Shown: positions 16,190 through 25,841 of the stretch, piece by piece | How positions within the stretch are numbered: the first letter of the stretch is position 1 | Layout of the letters: the number at the start of each line of letters is the position of its first letter | DNA from: JBLXBZ01 sp048265185 | GTDB taxonomy: Bacteria; Pseudomonadota; Alphaproteobacteria; Rhizobiales; Stappiaceae | DNA length: 64,000 bases | Direction: 5' to 3' | Assembly: GCA_048265185.1 (NCBI GenBank) | Contig: JBLXBZ010000007.1 | Location: forward strand, 62,001 to 126,000 | Translations under genes and position numbers: made by a program | Notes under the pieces: generated by a model | The model's database searches: none | Told to the model about the DNA's origin: nothing | Seen by the model: only the letters and a program-made list of their open reading frames with translations

Positions 16190-16771
16190 TTAGCCGACCT
16201 TGATCGTCGTGTCTGAAACGAACTGATACGGCGGCACCAGAAGGTTCTCCGGAGCCGGACCTTTGCGGATACGGCCCGCAGTGTCGTAATGCGATCCGTG
16301 ACAGGGGCAGAACCACCCACCGAAATCGCCGGCGTCGCCAAGAGGAACGCAGCCAAGATGCGTGCAAATCCCCACCATCACCAACCAAGGCTCTTTGCCT
16401 TCCGCCGCGCGGTTTTCATCCGTCGCAGGCGCGTCTGCAGGCAAATTAGAGTTCCGAGCCAAGGGATCAGGAAGCTGGTTTACTGCAAACGCCGTCGCTT
16501 CTTCGATTTCTTTCGCCGTCCGATGGCGGATAAACACCGGCTTGCCACGCCACTTAACCGTGATCGACTGGCCTTCCTCCACCGCGGAAACATCCACTTC
16601 AATTGAAGCCAACGCCAATGCAGACGCATCGGGGTTCATTTGGTCCACGAAGGGCCAAACGAGCGCCGCCGCTCCAACTGCTCCAACCGCACCCGTCGCG
16701 ATATAGAGGAAATCGCGGCGTGTCGGTTCGACCGTATCTTGCTGTGCCAAGGTCGCGTCCTCTTCCAACAT
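16190..16771 (-). CDS. petA: Rieske iron-sulfur protein, bc1 complex subunit
   Basis: A roughly 193-residue [2Fe-2S] subunit. The N-terminus contains a Tat-like TRRDFLY motif followed by a hydrophobic anchor (ATGAVGAVGAAALVWPFV). The cluster-binding boxes CTHLGCVPLG and CPCHGSHYD are intact. I use the ATG at 16771 (MLEEDATLAQQ), though neither it nor a GTG at 16813 has a strong ribosome binding site. First gene of petABC; the promoter should lie in the 16772-17061 gap. Confidence 0.95.
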   Translation of the reverse strand: MLEEDATLAQQDTVEPTRRDFLYIATGAVGAVGAAALVWPFVDQMNPDASALALASIEVDVSAVEEGQSITVKWRGKPVFIRHRTAKEIEEATAFAVNQLPDPLARNSNLPADAPATDENRAAEGKEPWLVMVGICTHLGCVPLGDAGDFGGWFCPCHGSHYDTAGRIRKGPAPENLLVPPYQFVSDTTIKVG

Positions 16772-17061
16772 CTCATATGCCCATGCAACAAATCCACCCA
16801 GCTTCAGCGTCACCTTATAACAGGTGAGGACAAAACCAAGCGGGCCGTCAGGGCTTCAACGTGCTCATCGCACTTTTATAACTCGCCGCGTCTTTTTGCA
16901 TCGTTCCCGGCGCTTGTCCAGATCACCCATGGACCTAATGACGGTTTGTCGCATTATGATCGCCACAATTTTCCGAAAATATCAAAGATATATATATCTA
17001 TTCGAGTAGAGCTCCTAAATTTTATAGTTTTAGTTGCATTTAATTTACCTACACGTGAACT

Positions 17062-18906
17062 TCATCCCTCACTTTTAGGAATCGAGTCGATAAACCCGCC
17101 TGACTGCCTGCGCCAAAGCTGAGCGTAAATACCGTTCCTGGCCAGAAGCTGCTCATGATCGCCTTCCTCGACAATCCTCCCCTCGTCCATAACCAAAAGC
17201 CGATCCATGGCGGCTATTGTGGAAAGACGGTGCGCGATGGCGATGACGGTTTTGCCCTCCATCAGCTCAAACAGGCTTTCCTGAATCGCGGCCTCCACCT
17301 CAGAGTCCAACGCTGAAGTAGCCTCATCGAGCACAAGAAGCGGCGCATCCTTCAACAGCACCCGGGCAAGAGCGATTCTCTGACGTTGTCCACCCGACAA
17401 CTTCACCCCCCGCTCGCCAACCTCGACGTCAAGACCGCGCCGTCCGGCCGGATCCTCAAGCTTCTCGACAAAGTCCCAGGCATGCGCGCGTTTCAAAGCG
17501 TCAATCGCCTCCGCCCGGCTCGCTCCCGGCTTGCCGTAGGTCACATTCTCAAACACAGAGCGATGCATCAACGACGTATCCTGGGTCACCACGCCAATAT
17601 TGGCGCGCAATGATTCTTGTCTGACCGCGCGAATATCCTGACCATCAATCCTGATCTCTCCCGCTTCGAGATCGTAAAACCGTAACAGAAGGTTGACCAA
17701 GGTCGACTTGCCCGCTCCGGAGCGCCCAACAAGGCCAATTTTCTCTCCCGCGCCCACCGTGAGCGTCAAATTATCGATCACGCCGTCAGCCTTACCGTAA
17801 TGAAAGCCAACGCCTTTGAAGGTCACTTCGCCCACAGGAGCCGCCAAGTCCGCCGCATTTGGGACGTCGACCACCTCACGGCGACGCGATATCGTGTTCA
17901 TGCCGTCCTGCACCGTGCCTATGTTTTCAAACAGGCCGGACACTTCCCATAAAATCCATTGCGACATGCCTTGCAGCCGAAGCACCAGACCGACCGCCAC
18001 CGCGATATCGCCCGTAGACACGGCCATGTCCCGCCAGAGCAGGATGGACGTCAAAGCCGTAGCAAACAGCAGCGCCATATTGATGCCATGCAACGAGACG
18101 TTTAAAAGCGTCACCAGCCGCATCTGGCGATAAACCGTGCGCAAAAAGCCCAGCATCGACCCCTTGGCGTATTCCTCTTCGCGGTCCGTGTGGGAAAATA
18201 ATTTAACAGTAGAGATATTCGTATAGGCGTCCACCACATGACCGGTCATCAGCGAGCGGGCGTCCGCCTGTTCGCGCGACACGCCTTTCAGCTTGGGAAC
18301 GAAGAAAAACAGCACCGCCAAATAGGCCAGCAGCCAGAACAAAAGCGGAAGAGCGAGAAGCGGGTTCGCCTCCGCCACCAGCATCGCCGCCGCGGTGAAA
18401 TAAACCAGAACATAAATCAGAATATCGACAATGCGCGTCACCACCTCGCGTACGGCGAGCGAGGTTTGCATCATTTTATTGGCGATTCGTCCGGCGAAAT
18501 CATTGTGATAAAATGACAAGCTTTGGCGCAATAAATAGCGATGCATCCGCCAACGCGCGTTCATGGGATAATTGCCCATCAAACCTTGATGGAACAGCAG
18601 CTCCCATATGGCGCTCAAGACCGGCAAGATGATCAAAATCACCGCAGCCATCCACAAGAGCCGCCAAGCGTTATCAGTAAAAAAACTCTCCCGGTTTTCC
18701 GTGGACAGCCAATTCACCAAATCACCTAGAAACGAGAAGACCATCACCTCGAAAACCGCGATCAAGGCGCCCGTAACCGACACCGCGGCAAGGACCGGCC
18801 ACATGGGCTTGGTGTAATACCAACAAAATTGGAAAATTCCGCGCGGAGGCGCCTCAAGCGAGCCGTTTTTAAAGGGATCAATCAAACGTTCAAAATATGA
18901 GAACAT
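17062..18906 (-). CDS. ABC transporter, fused permease and ATPase (exporter type)
   Basis: A 614-residue half-transporter. The N-terminal half has about six membrane helices (TKPMWPVLAAVSVTGALIAVFE, LLWMAAVILIILPVLSAIW and others). The ATPase has Walker A GLVGRSGAGKSTLVNLLLRF, the Q-loop GVVTQDTSLMHRS, signature LSGGQRQRIALARVLL and Walker B LLVLDEATSALDSE. It belongs to the MsbA/LmrA-type exporter family and should work as a homodimer; the substrate is not evident. The start at 18906 has GAGG upstream. It is inserted between petABC and trmL-hemF. Confidence 0.93.
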   Translation of the reverse strand: MFSYFERLIDPFKNGSLEAPPRGIFQFCWYYTKPMWPVLAAVSVTGALIAVFEVMVFSFLGDLVNWLSTENRESFFTDNAWRLLWMAAVILIILPVLSAIWELLFHQGLMGNYPMNARWRMHRYLLRQSLSFYHNDFAGRIANKMMQTSLAVREVVTRIVDILIYVLVYFTAAAMLVAEANPLLALPLLFWLLAYLAVLFFFVPKLKGVSREQADARSLMTGHVVDAYTNISTVKLFSHTDREEEYAKGSMLGFLRTVYRQMRLVTLLNVSLHGINMALLFATALTSILLWRDMAVSTGDIAVAVGLVLRLQGMSQWILWEVSGLFENIGTVQDGMNTISRRREVVDVPNAADLAAPVGEVTFKGVGFHYGKADGVIDNLTLTVGAGEKIGLVGRSGAGKSTLVNLLLRFYDLEAGEIRIDGQDIRAVRQESLRANIGVVTQDTSLMHRSVFENVTYGKPGASRAEAIDALKRAHAWDFVEKLEDPAGRRGLDVEVGERGVKLSGGQRQRIALARVLLKDAPLLVLDEATSALDSEVEAAIQESLFELMEGKTVIAIAHRLSTIAAMDRLLVMDEGRIVEEGDHEQLLARNGIYAQLWRRQSGGFIDSIPKSEG

Positions 18907-19009
18907 GAAAACCTCAAAGAAACATGAGTTTTGAATGAATGGCGCCAAAAAGAAAGAGATGCTATGAGACTGCATTCAACAGAAAACAAAGTCGAGCGTC
19001 CAGAATATC

Positions 19010-19483
19010 ATGCCTGATTTGGTGCTTTTTCAACCGGACATCCCCCAAAACACCGGAACGTTGTTACGCCTTGGCGCTTGCATGGGAACCACCGCGCACC
19101 TGATTGAACCCGCTGGTTTTCCTTTATCAGATCACGCGTTGAAGCGCGCGGGGATGGACTATCTTGAACGCGCCGCTTTGACGCGCCACCTTGATTGGGA
19201 ACGTTTCGAGAGCTGGCGCGCCAACACGGGACGCAGACTGCTTTTGCTCTCAACAAAAGCCGCAACGCCCTTTACCGAATTTTCTTATCAAGAAGATGAC
19301 CTTTTGCTTGTGGGACGGGAAAGCTCCGGCGTTCCATCACATGTTCATGAGCGGGCCGACGCGCGGTTGCTGATCCCCATGGCTCCCGGCATGCGCTCGT
19401 TAAACGTGGCGATCTCCGCCGCCATGGTCCTCAGCGAGGCTCTGCGTCAATTGGGCGCCTTTCCCACCCCCTCAAATTTGTGA
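19010..19483 (+). CDS. trmL: tRNA (cytidine(34)-2'-O)-methyltransferase
   Basis: A 157-residue SPOUT-class methyltransferase that modifies the wobble ribose of some leucine tRNAs. The trefoil-knot motifs are clear: LFQPDIPQNTGTLLRLGACMG near residues 6-26, LLLVGRESSGVPSHVHERADA in the middle and PMAPGMRSLNVAISAAMVLSEALRQ at the end. Length matches TrmL. It is followed by hemF in the same direction. Confidence 0.95.
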   Translation: MPDLVLFQPDIPQNTGTLLRLGACMGTTAHLIEPAGFPLSDHALKRAGMDYLERAALTRHLDWERFESWRANTGRRLLLLSTKAATPFTEFSYQEDDLLLVGRESSGVPSHVHERADARLLIPMAPGMRSLNVAISAAMVLSEALRQLGAFPTPSNL

Positions 19484-19549
19484 CACACACCGCGCGAACG
19501 TCACGCGCTCCGGCCTTCAAGGCTGCGGCGATTCTCATAGGTGAATCCA

Positions 19550-20488
19550 ATGAACGCTTCATCCCCGACGACTTCAAACGATCAACGCGGCGGCCCCCTT
19601 CCCGATCAGATCGAAGACAAAAAAGCCGCAGCCTCCGTCTGGTTCGCAGAACTTCGCGACCGAATTTGCGCGGCGTTTGAGACCCTAGAAGATGAAATCG
19701 GCGACCATAACGGCCCATTGACGTCACAGCCGGCGGGCCGTTTCATCCGTAAGCCATGGGAGCGGACCGACCACAGCGGCGCAAAAGGCGGCGGCGGCGT
19801 CATGTCCATGATGAATGGGCGGGTGTTTGAAAAAGTCGGCGTGCATGTCTCCGCCGTCCACGGCGAATTTTCTCCGGAATTTCGCGGACAGATCCCAGGC
19901 GCAAACGAAGATCCCCGGTTTTGGGCTTCCGGCATCTCCCTCATCGCTCACCCGCAGAACCCAAATGTGCCCGCCGTTCATATGAACACCCGCATGGTGG
20001 TAACCACGCGCCAATGGTTCGGCGGCGGGGCGGATCTGACCCCGGTTCTCGGCGCGCGGCGGACGCAGGAAGACCCGGACACCCAGGCGTTCCACAAAGC
20101 GATGGAGGCTGCCTGCGCCCCGCACCCCAGCGCAGACTACCCACACTACAAAAAATGGTGCGACGACTATTTCTTCCTCAAGCACCGCAATGAAGCGCGC
20201 GGCGTCGGCGGAATTTTTTACGACTACCACAACTCTGGCGACTGGGACGCGGACATGGCCTTCACCAAGGACGTGGGGCTAGCGTTTCTGGACATCTATC
20301 CCAAACTTGTGCGAGCGAATTTCCAAAAGTCCTGGAGCGAAGAGCAGCGCGAAGAGCAGCTCATTCGCCGCGGACGCTATGTGGAGTATAATCTTCTCTA
20401 TGACCGGGGAACGATTTTTGGATTGAAAACCGGCGGCAACGTGGCCTCAATCCTGTCGTCCATGCCGCCCGTCGTCAAATGGCCCTAA
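19550..20488 (+). CDS. hemF: Oxygen-dependent coproporphyrinogen-III oxidase
   Basis: A 312-residue cytosolic enzyme of heme synthesis that oxidatively decarboxylates coproporphyrinogen III. Family motifs are intact: GGGGVMSMMNGRVFEKVGVH, GIFYDYHN (the signature region) and GRYVEYNLLYDRGTIFGLKTGG near the end. The ATG at 19550 is preferred over the GTG at 19541 because AGGTGA precedes it at proper spacing. It follows trmL by 66 bases and ends before a 10-bp stem-loop. Confidence 0.97.
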   Translation: MNASSPTTSNDQRGGPLPDQIEDKKAAASVWFAELRDRICAAFETLEDEIGDHNGPLTSQPAGRFIRKPWERTDHSGAKGGGGVMSMMNGRVFEKVGVHVSAVHGEFSPEFRGQIPGANEDPRFWASGISLIAHPQNPNVPAVHMNTRMVVTTRQWFGGGADLTPVLGARRTQEDPDTQAFHKAMEAACAPHPSADYPHYKKWCDDYFFLKHRNEARGVGGIFYDYHNSGDWDADMAFTKDVGLAFLDIYPKLVRANFQKSWSEEQREEQLIRRGRYVEYNLLYDRGTIFGLKTGGNVASILSSMPPVVKWP

Positions 20489-20538
20489 AACATAGACCGA
20501 TCTGAGACATTCGGCGATCTAACGCAGCAAACGATCGG

Positions 20539-20573
20539 GCGTGGCTGGAACAAACGGACTTGACCAGCCACGC
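20539..20573 (+). terminator. 10-bp stem-loop after hemF
   Basis: GCGTGGCTGG and CCAGCCACGC are a perfect inverted repeat with a 15-base loop, 50 bases after the hemF stop and 41 before the stop of the convergent cca gene. No U-run, so it could act as a weak bidirectional terminator. Confidence 0.45.
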
Positions 20574-20613
20574 ACGTATCTTAAGGCCAACGTCCGGCTC
20601 TATTGATCCGCGG

Positions 20614-21855
20614 TCATAAATAGACCTTCTTCAACTCAGCCAGCAACGCGCTTTTCTCCGCCTTGAAATCCGAGGCGATCCAAAGCTTGCGGCCATGCTC
20701 AAGCATTTCGCCCAGCGCCGGGCCGGGTTTGACGCCCGATTTGATCAAATCGGCTCCGGACACAGGAAATTCAGGCGCGCGGAACTCACGCGCCTGCGTG
20801 AGCGCCTCTCCCCAAAGAGGACCTTTCAAACGATCCCCGGCGCGCGCGCAGGACAACAGGACGGCGTCAATCGCGGCGCGGCGTCCACGCCGAAACGCCA
20901 ATTCCTTAACCCGCTCCGCGCTAACGCGCGTCTCAAGAAAATAAGTAGCCTCCAATGCGCCAAGCACTCGTTTGCGCTCCACGTTCGTTAGCCGAAGGCG
21001 CTCACGATATCGACCAGCCACGTCCACGGCCGCCGTCTTGTCCTCTCCCGCGCATAAAGCCGCCAATCCCAGCAACGGATCTCGCGCGTCGCCACACTCT
21101 CCGGACAGAGAACGCAATCTTCGCAAGCGCTCCACATCCAAACGCTCGCCAAAGGCGACTTGCGCGATTCCAGCATCCACCATAATGGCCAATGTGGAAA
21201 CGGCGTGTTTAGCGCCGAGCAATTTGCGCAGCTCCATGCCAACGCGTTCGGCGGAAAGCATGGCGATCCCATCGCGCAAAGCGGTGGACGCCCTCAATCC
21301 CTCAGGATCCGGCGCACCGCCGCAATAATGCGCATGAAACCGGAAAAATCGTAAAATCCGCAGATAATCTTCACGAATTCGCTCCTCGGCTTCGCCAATA
21401 TAACGCACCTGACGGGCCGCCAGATCAGGCAAACCGTTCATCGGGTCGAATAGCTTTCCATGGCGGTCGGCATAAATCGCGTTCATGGTGAAGTCGCGGC
21501 GCGCCGCATCCCGCTGCCAATCCGTGCCAAAGCGTACGCTGGCCCGGCGGCCGTGCGTCTCTATGTCTTCCCGCAGCGTGGTGATTTCATAAGGAACCCC
21601 GTCGCTCACCACAGTGACGGTTCCATGATCCACACCGGTGGGGATCGCGCCAAACCCCGCTTTAAGCGCGAGATTCATGACGGTCTCAGGCAAGGCCGTC
21701 GTCGAAATGTCGACGTCGCTCACCTCCTCGCCAAACAAGGTGTTGCGCACGGCGCCGCCGACGACCCGCGCCAATTCGCCCTCGTTCTCCAGCAATGAAA
21801 AAACTTTCTGCAACGAAGGCTCAAACAGCCAACGCGGAGATATTGCCGCGTCCAT
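20614..21855 (-). CDS. cca: CCA tRNA nucleotidyltransferase (class II)
   Basis: A 413-residue enzyme adding or repairing the 3' CCA of tRNAs. The head domain has VVGGAVRNTLFGEEVSDVDISTTALPE near 31-57 (GGxVR and the catalytic DxD), then RRDFTMNAIYADRHG and RILRFFRFHAHY, the class II nucleotide-selection region. The C-terminal half is helical. The ATG at 21855 is preceded by AGGGA. The related poly(A) polymerase activity cannot be excluded from sequence alone, but the alphaproteobacterial enzyme in this context is CCA-adding. It is followed upstream by a NUDIX gene, the usual neighbour. Confidence 0.93.
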   Translation of the reverse strand: MDAAISPRWLFEPSLQKVFSLLENEGELARVVGGAVRNTLFGEEVSDVDISTTALPETVMNLALKAGFGAIPTGVDHGTVTVVSDGVPYEITTLREDIETHGRRASVRFGTDWQRDAARRDFTMNAIYADRHGKLFDPMNGLPDLAARQVRYIGEAEERIREDYLRILRFFRFHAHYCGGAPDPEGLRASTALRDGIAMLSAERVGMELRKLLGAKHAVSTLAIMVDAGIAQVAFGERLDVERLRRLRSLSGECGDARDPLLGLAALCAGEDKTAAVDVAGRYRERLRLTNVERKRVLGALEATYFLETRVSAERVKELAFRRGRRAAIDAVLLSCARAGDRLKGPLWGEALTQAREFRAPEFPVSGADLIKSGVKPGPALGEMLEHGRKLWIASDFKAEKSALLAELKKVYL

Positions 21856-21873
21856 GCAATGAATTCCCTGATT

Positions 21874-22134
21874 TTATTCGTAATGACCGGGAATAAACAC
21901 GCCATCGCGATATTCCGCCGGCTTATACTGCGTCCCCTCCGGCGCGGCGTCAAAAGACACCAGAGCGATAAGCCCCGCGACGGCCAAAAGCGCGCCGCCC
22001 AGTAGGAGCCAAACGATTGGCCCCCCGCGCCAGTTTTCAGATGATTGCGCTTTCCTGTTCAAGAACAGCCAGGCCGCATATCCGATAAAGGGAAGCAGAA
22101 ATAAAAGGAGTTGAATTAAAACGATACGCGCCAT
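21874..22134 (-). CDS. Small two-helix membrane protein (DUF6111-like)
   Basis: An 86-residue protein with two membrane helices, IVLIQLLLFLLPFIGYAAWLF near residues 3-23 and WLLLGGALLAVAGLIALV near 42-59, and a short C-terminal part ending in EYRDGVFIPGHYE. This pattern is found in small alphaproteobacterial membrane proteins placed between the CoA-type NUDIX gene and cca; function unknown. The ATG at 22134 overlaps the NUDIX stop by one base (TGATG), so the two are coupled. Confidence 0.8.
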   Translation of the reverse strand: MARIVLIQLLLFLLPFIGYAAWLFLNRKAQSSENWRGGPIVWLLLGGALLAVAGLIALVSFDAAPEGTQYKPAEYRDGVFIPGHYE

Positions 22135-22748
22135 CAATCATAAACCGTTTCATACATCAGCCGAAGAATTCCCGCCGTTACACCCCATATATAGCGTTCG
22201 CCATAGGGAATTGCATAGAAGGACCGACTTTTATCGCCCCATACACGGCTGTGAGTTAAGTGATTTGCCGGGTCCATCAAAAAAGATAGTGGCGCTTCGA
22301 ATATTTCGGAAACCTCCCCCGGATTAGGGCAAAGGCGCATAGCCGGGTCGACAATGGCGATGACCGGAACCACCTTATAGCCCGATCCAGTCATATAAGG
22401 CGACAACATTCCCAAAGCGTCGACGAACCCGCGCTCCAATCCAACCTCTTCATGGGCTTCGCGCAGCGCGGCCGCCACTGGCCCTTCGTCCCCATCGTCA
22501 ATTTTGCCGCCGGGAAACGCAATCTGCCCCGCGTGAGAAGGCAGATGGTCCGTGCGTCTGGTGAGCAACACCGTCGCGCCGGAGGCTCGGTTAACGACAG
22601 GGATCAGAACGGCCGCTTCGCGCGGTTTGGAGGCGTAGAAATCCGGCAAATGCGGATTGAGAACATGATCGCCGGCGGAACGTTCTCCAACCTGCGCCAG
22701 ACGCTCGCGGACCTTGTTGCGAAACAGGTCGATGAATGGATCACTCAT
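22134..22748 (-). CDS. NUDIX hydrolase, CoA pyrophosphatase type
   Basis: A 204-residue enzyme with a complete NUDIX box GGKIDDGDEGPVAAALREAHEEVGL (G-x5-E-x7-REUxEExGU) and the adjacent UPF0035 motif, with LLTRRTDHLPSHAGQIAFPGG just before, which marks the CoA diphosphatase (NudL/PCD1-like) subgroup. It likely splits CoA or oxidised CoA to 3',5'-ADP and phosphopantetheine. ATG 22748 has GAGG five bases before it. It precedes the small membrane protein and cca on the same strand. Confidence 0.9.
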   Translation of the reverse strand: MSDPFIDLFRNKVRERLAQVGERSAGDHVLNPHLPDFYASKPREAAVLIPVVNRASGATVLLTRRTDHLPSHAGQIAFPGGKIDDGDEGPVAAALREAHEEVGLERGFVDALGMLSPYMTGSGYKVVPVIAIVDPAMRLCPNPGEVSEIFEAPLSFLMDPANHLTHSRVWGDKSRSFYAIPYGERYIWGVTAGILRLMYETVYD

Positions 22749-22802
22749 AGGGGCCTCGAGCATCGACGACGCTAGCGATAGAACAAACCAATGAAAATAA
22801 CT

Positions 22803-23453
22803 TCACGCCGGTCGCCCTTCAAAGTCGTCCGCCTCCATCTCCCGCGGCAAAGGGAAAAACGCGCCGCCGCTCCAAACTCCCATATGTTTCTCACCGTTCA
22901 CTTCATGTTCTGAAAAATAATCCGCCATTTGATAAAGCAAAGCTCGAGAGCATAAAGCCTCCAGACGGGCGCGCACCAAGACGTAAGGTTTGACGCCGCC
23001 GGTTCCCTCCTCGCGAGCGAAACGGATAGGGTGGTCGGCGTCGGCTTGCGTCGTATCGCCAACATTGGTGCGGAAGGTCAGCCGTTGCTCCGCCCCATCG
23101 CCATGAACATGCATTTCAACCGCCAAAAACGGCGCGTCTTCAACCTTGATCCGGACTTTTTCAACCGGCGTCACCAAATAGTGATGAGCGTCGCTATCCT
23201 TGCGCAGCACTGTTGAAAACAGACGAACCATACGTTCGCGCGCAATTGGCGCGCCAAGGTAAAACCATTCGCCGCTCGCCTTGATCGTCAGGTCAAGATC
23301 TCCACAAAATGGCGGATTCCACTTCTCCACGGGAGCCGGGCCGCGCGGATGCGTCCCCGCCCGACGAATCAGAGCGGCGAGCCCATCGGACGTAAGTTGG
23401 GAGGCATTCGCGCCAATAACGTCTGAGGCGTCACTCGTACCGACTTTCGGCAT
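22803..23453 (-). CDS. DUF1285 domain-containing protein
   Basis: A 216-residue soluble protein with the DUF1285 pattern: GDLDLTIKASGEWFYLGAPI near 50-69, RLFSTVLRKDSDAHHYLVTPVEKVRI near 78-103, and a C-terminal ALLYQMADYF. The structure of a family member shows two small beta-rich domains; no function is established. It heads the leftward NUDIX-DUF6111-cca group, the usual arrangement of this region in Rhizobiales, with divergent moxR on the other side. Confidence 0.87.
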   Translation of the reverse strand: MPKVGTSDASDVIGANASQLTSDGLAALIRRAGTHPRGPAPVEKWNPPFCGDLDLTIKASGEWFYLGAPIARERMVRLFSTVLRKDSDAHHYLVTPVEKVRIKVEDAPFLAVEMHVHGDGAEQRLTFRTNVGDTTQADADHPIRFAREEGTGGVKPYVLVRARLEALCSRALLYQMADYFSEHEVNGEKHMGVWSGGAFFPLPREMEADDFEGRPA

Positions 23454-23842
23454 TTACGGTTTTCCTTGCCTTAGTCCAATATTTATCATGTGATCATCAT
23501 ATAGTGATCGGCGCGCCGCCGCCAAGTGGGATGGAAATGAGTGTAGTTTCGACGCATTGGCGTAATAATGACATAGTGAGAGGGCATGACGAAACTATCG
23601 CAAAAAAATAACGCAAGTTCTGCGAAGCTGACTTTCGTAAAATGACAATTACAGGCCAGAACTAATTACAGACCAGAATCCAAACGCGCCATCGCAGAAA
23701 TCGGCCCACGCACCTTAGGAACAATAATAAATAACGAGCGGGAAAACTTTACTGAAATCACGCCCCGCAACAGAAATTAAGATATTATTCAGACGACGAT
23801 CAGCGCAGTAGACGCAATCCAATTTGTTTCAGGAGCAAAACC
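23454..23842. other. Divergent promoter region between DUF1285 and moxR
   Basis: A 389-bp gap without a credible gene. It carries a tandem direct repeat AATTACAGRCCAGAA at 23647-23661 and 23664-23678 (17-bp period, one mismatch), which could be a pair of regulator half-sites for moxR. It also shows ATGTGATCATCAT and TAGTGATCGG near 23490-23515. The last bases hold the AGGAG of moxR at 23831-23835. Confidence 0.45.
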
Positions 23843-24877
23843 ATGAGCGCTATTTCTCCGGCCGATACGCTTGACGACAAAACACTGGTTCAGGACGTCG
23901 ACAAGGCTGTAGAGAAAATCTCAAACGCGCGCGGCGAAATCGCACGGGTCATTTTCGGGCAAGAAGAGGTGGTCGAGCGCGCCTTGGTGACTTTGCTTTC
24001 CGGAGGACACGGGCTACTTGTAGGCGTGCCGGGTTTGGCGAAAACAAAGCTCGTGGAAACGCTGGGGCATGTCCTTGGGCTCAACGGCAGCCGGATTCAA
24101 TTCACGCCGGATCTGATGCCGTCCGATATTCTTGGCGCCGAAGTCATGGATCAAGACGGCGATGGCAAGCGCTCATTCCGTTTCATCGAAGGGCCGGTGT
24201 TTTCTCAGCTCCTAATGGCGGACGAAATCAACCGCGCCAGCCCCCGAACCCAATCAGCTCTCTTGCAGGCCATGCAGGAGTATCACGTGACAGTCGCCGG
24301 TCACAGATATGACCTCCCCGGCCCGTTTCATGTTCTGGCGACGCAAAATCCCTTGGAGCAAGAAGGCACCTACCCCCTGCCGGAGGCGCAGCTAGATCGC
24401 TTCCTGATGCAAATCGACGTGCACTATCCAGACCTCGCCTCGGAACGGCGGATTCTGCTTGAGACGACCGGCGTGCAAGAAAACGCGCCGCGCGCGGTCA
24501 TATCCGCGGAAGAACTGCAGCGGCTCCAGCGCCTCGTGCGCGCGATTCCGGTGGGAGAAAGCGTCGTGGAGGCCATTTTGCGTCTCGTTCGCTCCGCCCG
24601 GCCGCAAGAAACAAATGCAAGCGACGGCGCGCCCGGCGCTTATGACGACGTTACGACGTTGATCGCCTGGGGACCGGGGCCACGGGCGGCGCAAGCCCTG
24701 ATGCTCACGGCTCGCGCCCGCGCGCTTGTGGATGGACGGCTCGCTCCGTCAATCGACGACGTGCTGGCCCTCGCCCAGCCCGTGCTGCAACATCGCATGG
24801 CGCTGACCTTCGCCGCCCGGGCCGATGGCCGCACCATCAAAAACGTTATCGAACAGATCAAGTCCAGAATCGGATAG
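23843..24877 (+). CDS. MoxR-family AAA+ ATPase
   Basis: A 344-residue AAA+ chaperone-like ATPase. Walker A is GLLVGVPGLAKTKLVETL near 64-81, Walker B LLMADEINRASPRTQSALLQAMQE near 127-150, and sensor ATQNPLEQEGTYPLPEAQLDRF near 173-194. MoxR proteins act with DUF58 and VWA-type partners in folding or activation of metal- or envelope-associated complexes. The ATG has AGGAG upstream. It is first of a four-gene operon with DUF58, a BatA/DUF4159 protein and a large membrane protein. Confidence 0.95.
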   Translation: MSAISPADTLDDKTLVQDVDKAVEKISNARGEIARVIFGQEEVVERALVTLLSGGHGLLVGVPGLAKTKLVETLGHVLGLNGSRIQFTPDLMPSDILGAEVMDQDGDGKRSFRFIEGPVFSQLLMADEINRASPRTQSALLQAMQEYHVTVAGHRYDLPGPFHVLATQNPLEQEGTYPLPEAQLDRFLMQIDVHYPDLASERRILLETTGVQENAPRAVISAEELQRLQRLVRAIPVGESVVEAILRLVRSARPQETNASDGAPGAYDDVTTLIAWGPGPRAAQALMLTARARALVDGRLAPSIDDVLALAQPVLQHRMALTFAARADGRTIKNVIEQIKSRIG

Positions 24878-24890
24878 AAAGGCGTCGCTG

Positions 24891-25841
24891 ATGGCCGGCA
24901 AACAAACTGACCGCACCGCGCCAGCCGCCGGCTCCGATCCCGCTTGGCCGCAAATTCTATCTGAATCTCGCTCTCTGGCGGACACGCTGCCAAACTTGTT
25001 GATTGAAGCCCACCATGTGGCGAACGCCGTCACGTCCGGCTGGCATGGAAGGCGACGGGTCGGCTCCGGAGAGAATTTTTGGCAATTTCGCCCTTTCAAC
25101 ATGGACGAGCCCATCAAACGGGTGGACTGGCGCCGCTCCGCCCGGGACGACCAGCTCTATGTGCGCGAGCGCGAATGGGAAGCCGCTCACACAATCTGGC
25201 TCTGGGCTGATTTATCCAGCTCAATGACGCTGCGCTCCTCGCTGGCCGCTCACTCCAAACGCGAACGCGCCGTCATACTTCTACTGGCCATGGGCGAACT
25301 GCTCTCCAGCGTTGGCGAGCGGGTGGGGTTGCCGGGGATCATCCCGCCGGTGGCGCATCGCCACGGCGGCGAGCGTCTGGCAAACGCATTGACGCACCTG
25401 AAAGCCCCCACGCCGTTGCCGGCAAGCGACGAGATCCGTCGTCATAGCGAGATCATTATTTTCGCGGACTTTCTGGACCCAGCGGAAAAAACGATCAACT
25501 GGATGCGCAAGATCGCCGCCACTGGCGCGCGCGGCCATCTGGTGATGATCCTCGACCCCATTGAAGAAAGTTTTCCCTTCTCTGGCAGAACCGAGTTTCA
25601 AGATCCGGAAACCGGAATGAAATTGACGACCGGACGCGCGCAGGACTGGCGGGAGGCCTATCAGAAAAAATTAAGCGCCCACCGTGAACAACTCATGAGC
25701 GCGGCGCGGCGCGCCGGATGGTCCTTCTTCCTGCACCATACAGATCGTCCCGCGACCCAGCCGCTTTTACGCCTGCATGGTTTGCTCAGTGGATCAGGAT
25801 TTCAAAATGCGATGTCTGACGATGGGAGATTTTCATCTTGA
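24891..25841 (+). CDS. DUF58 domain-containing protein
   Basis: A 316-residue protein with the DUF58 signature GRRRVGSGENFWQFRPFNMDEPIKRVDWRRSARDDQLYVRERE in the N-terminal third and a VWA-like C-terminal part (IWLWADLSSSMTL resembles a degenerate MIDAS). These proteins are the usual partners of MoxR. I choose ATG 24891 (MAGKQTDRT), 14 bases after the moxR stop, rather than an upstream start inside moxR. Its stop overlaps the next ATG. Confidence 0.9.
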   Translation: MAGKQTDRTAPAAGSDPAWPQILSESRSLADTLPNLLIEAHHVANAVTSGWHGRRRVGSGENFWQFRPFNMDEPIKRVDWRRSARDDQLYVREREWEAAHTIWLWADLSSSMTLRSSLAAHSKRERAVILLLAMGELLSSVGERVGLPGIIPPVAHRHGGERLANALTHLKAPTPLPASDEIRRHSEIIIFADFLDPAEKTINWMRKIAATGARGHLVMILDPIEESFPFSGRTEFQDPETGMKLTTGRAQDWREAYQKKLSAHREQLMSAARRAGWSFFLHHTDRPATQPLLRLHGLLSGSGFQNAMSDDGRFSS

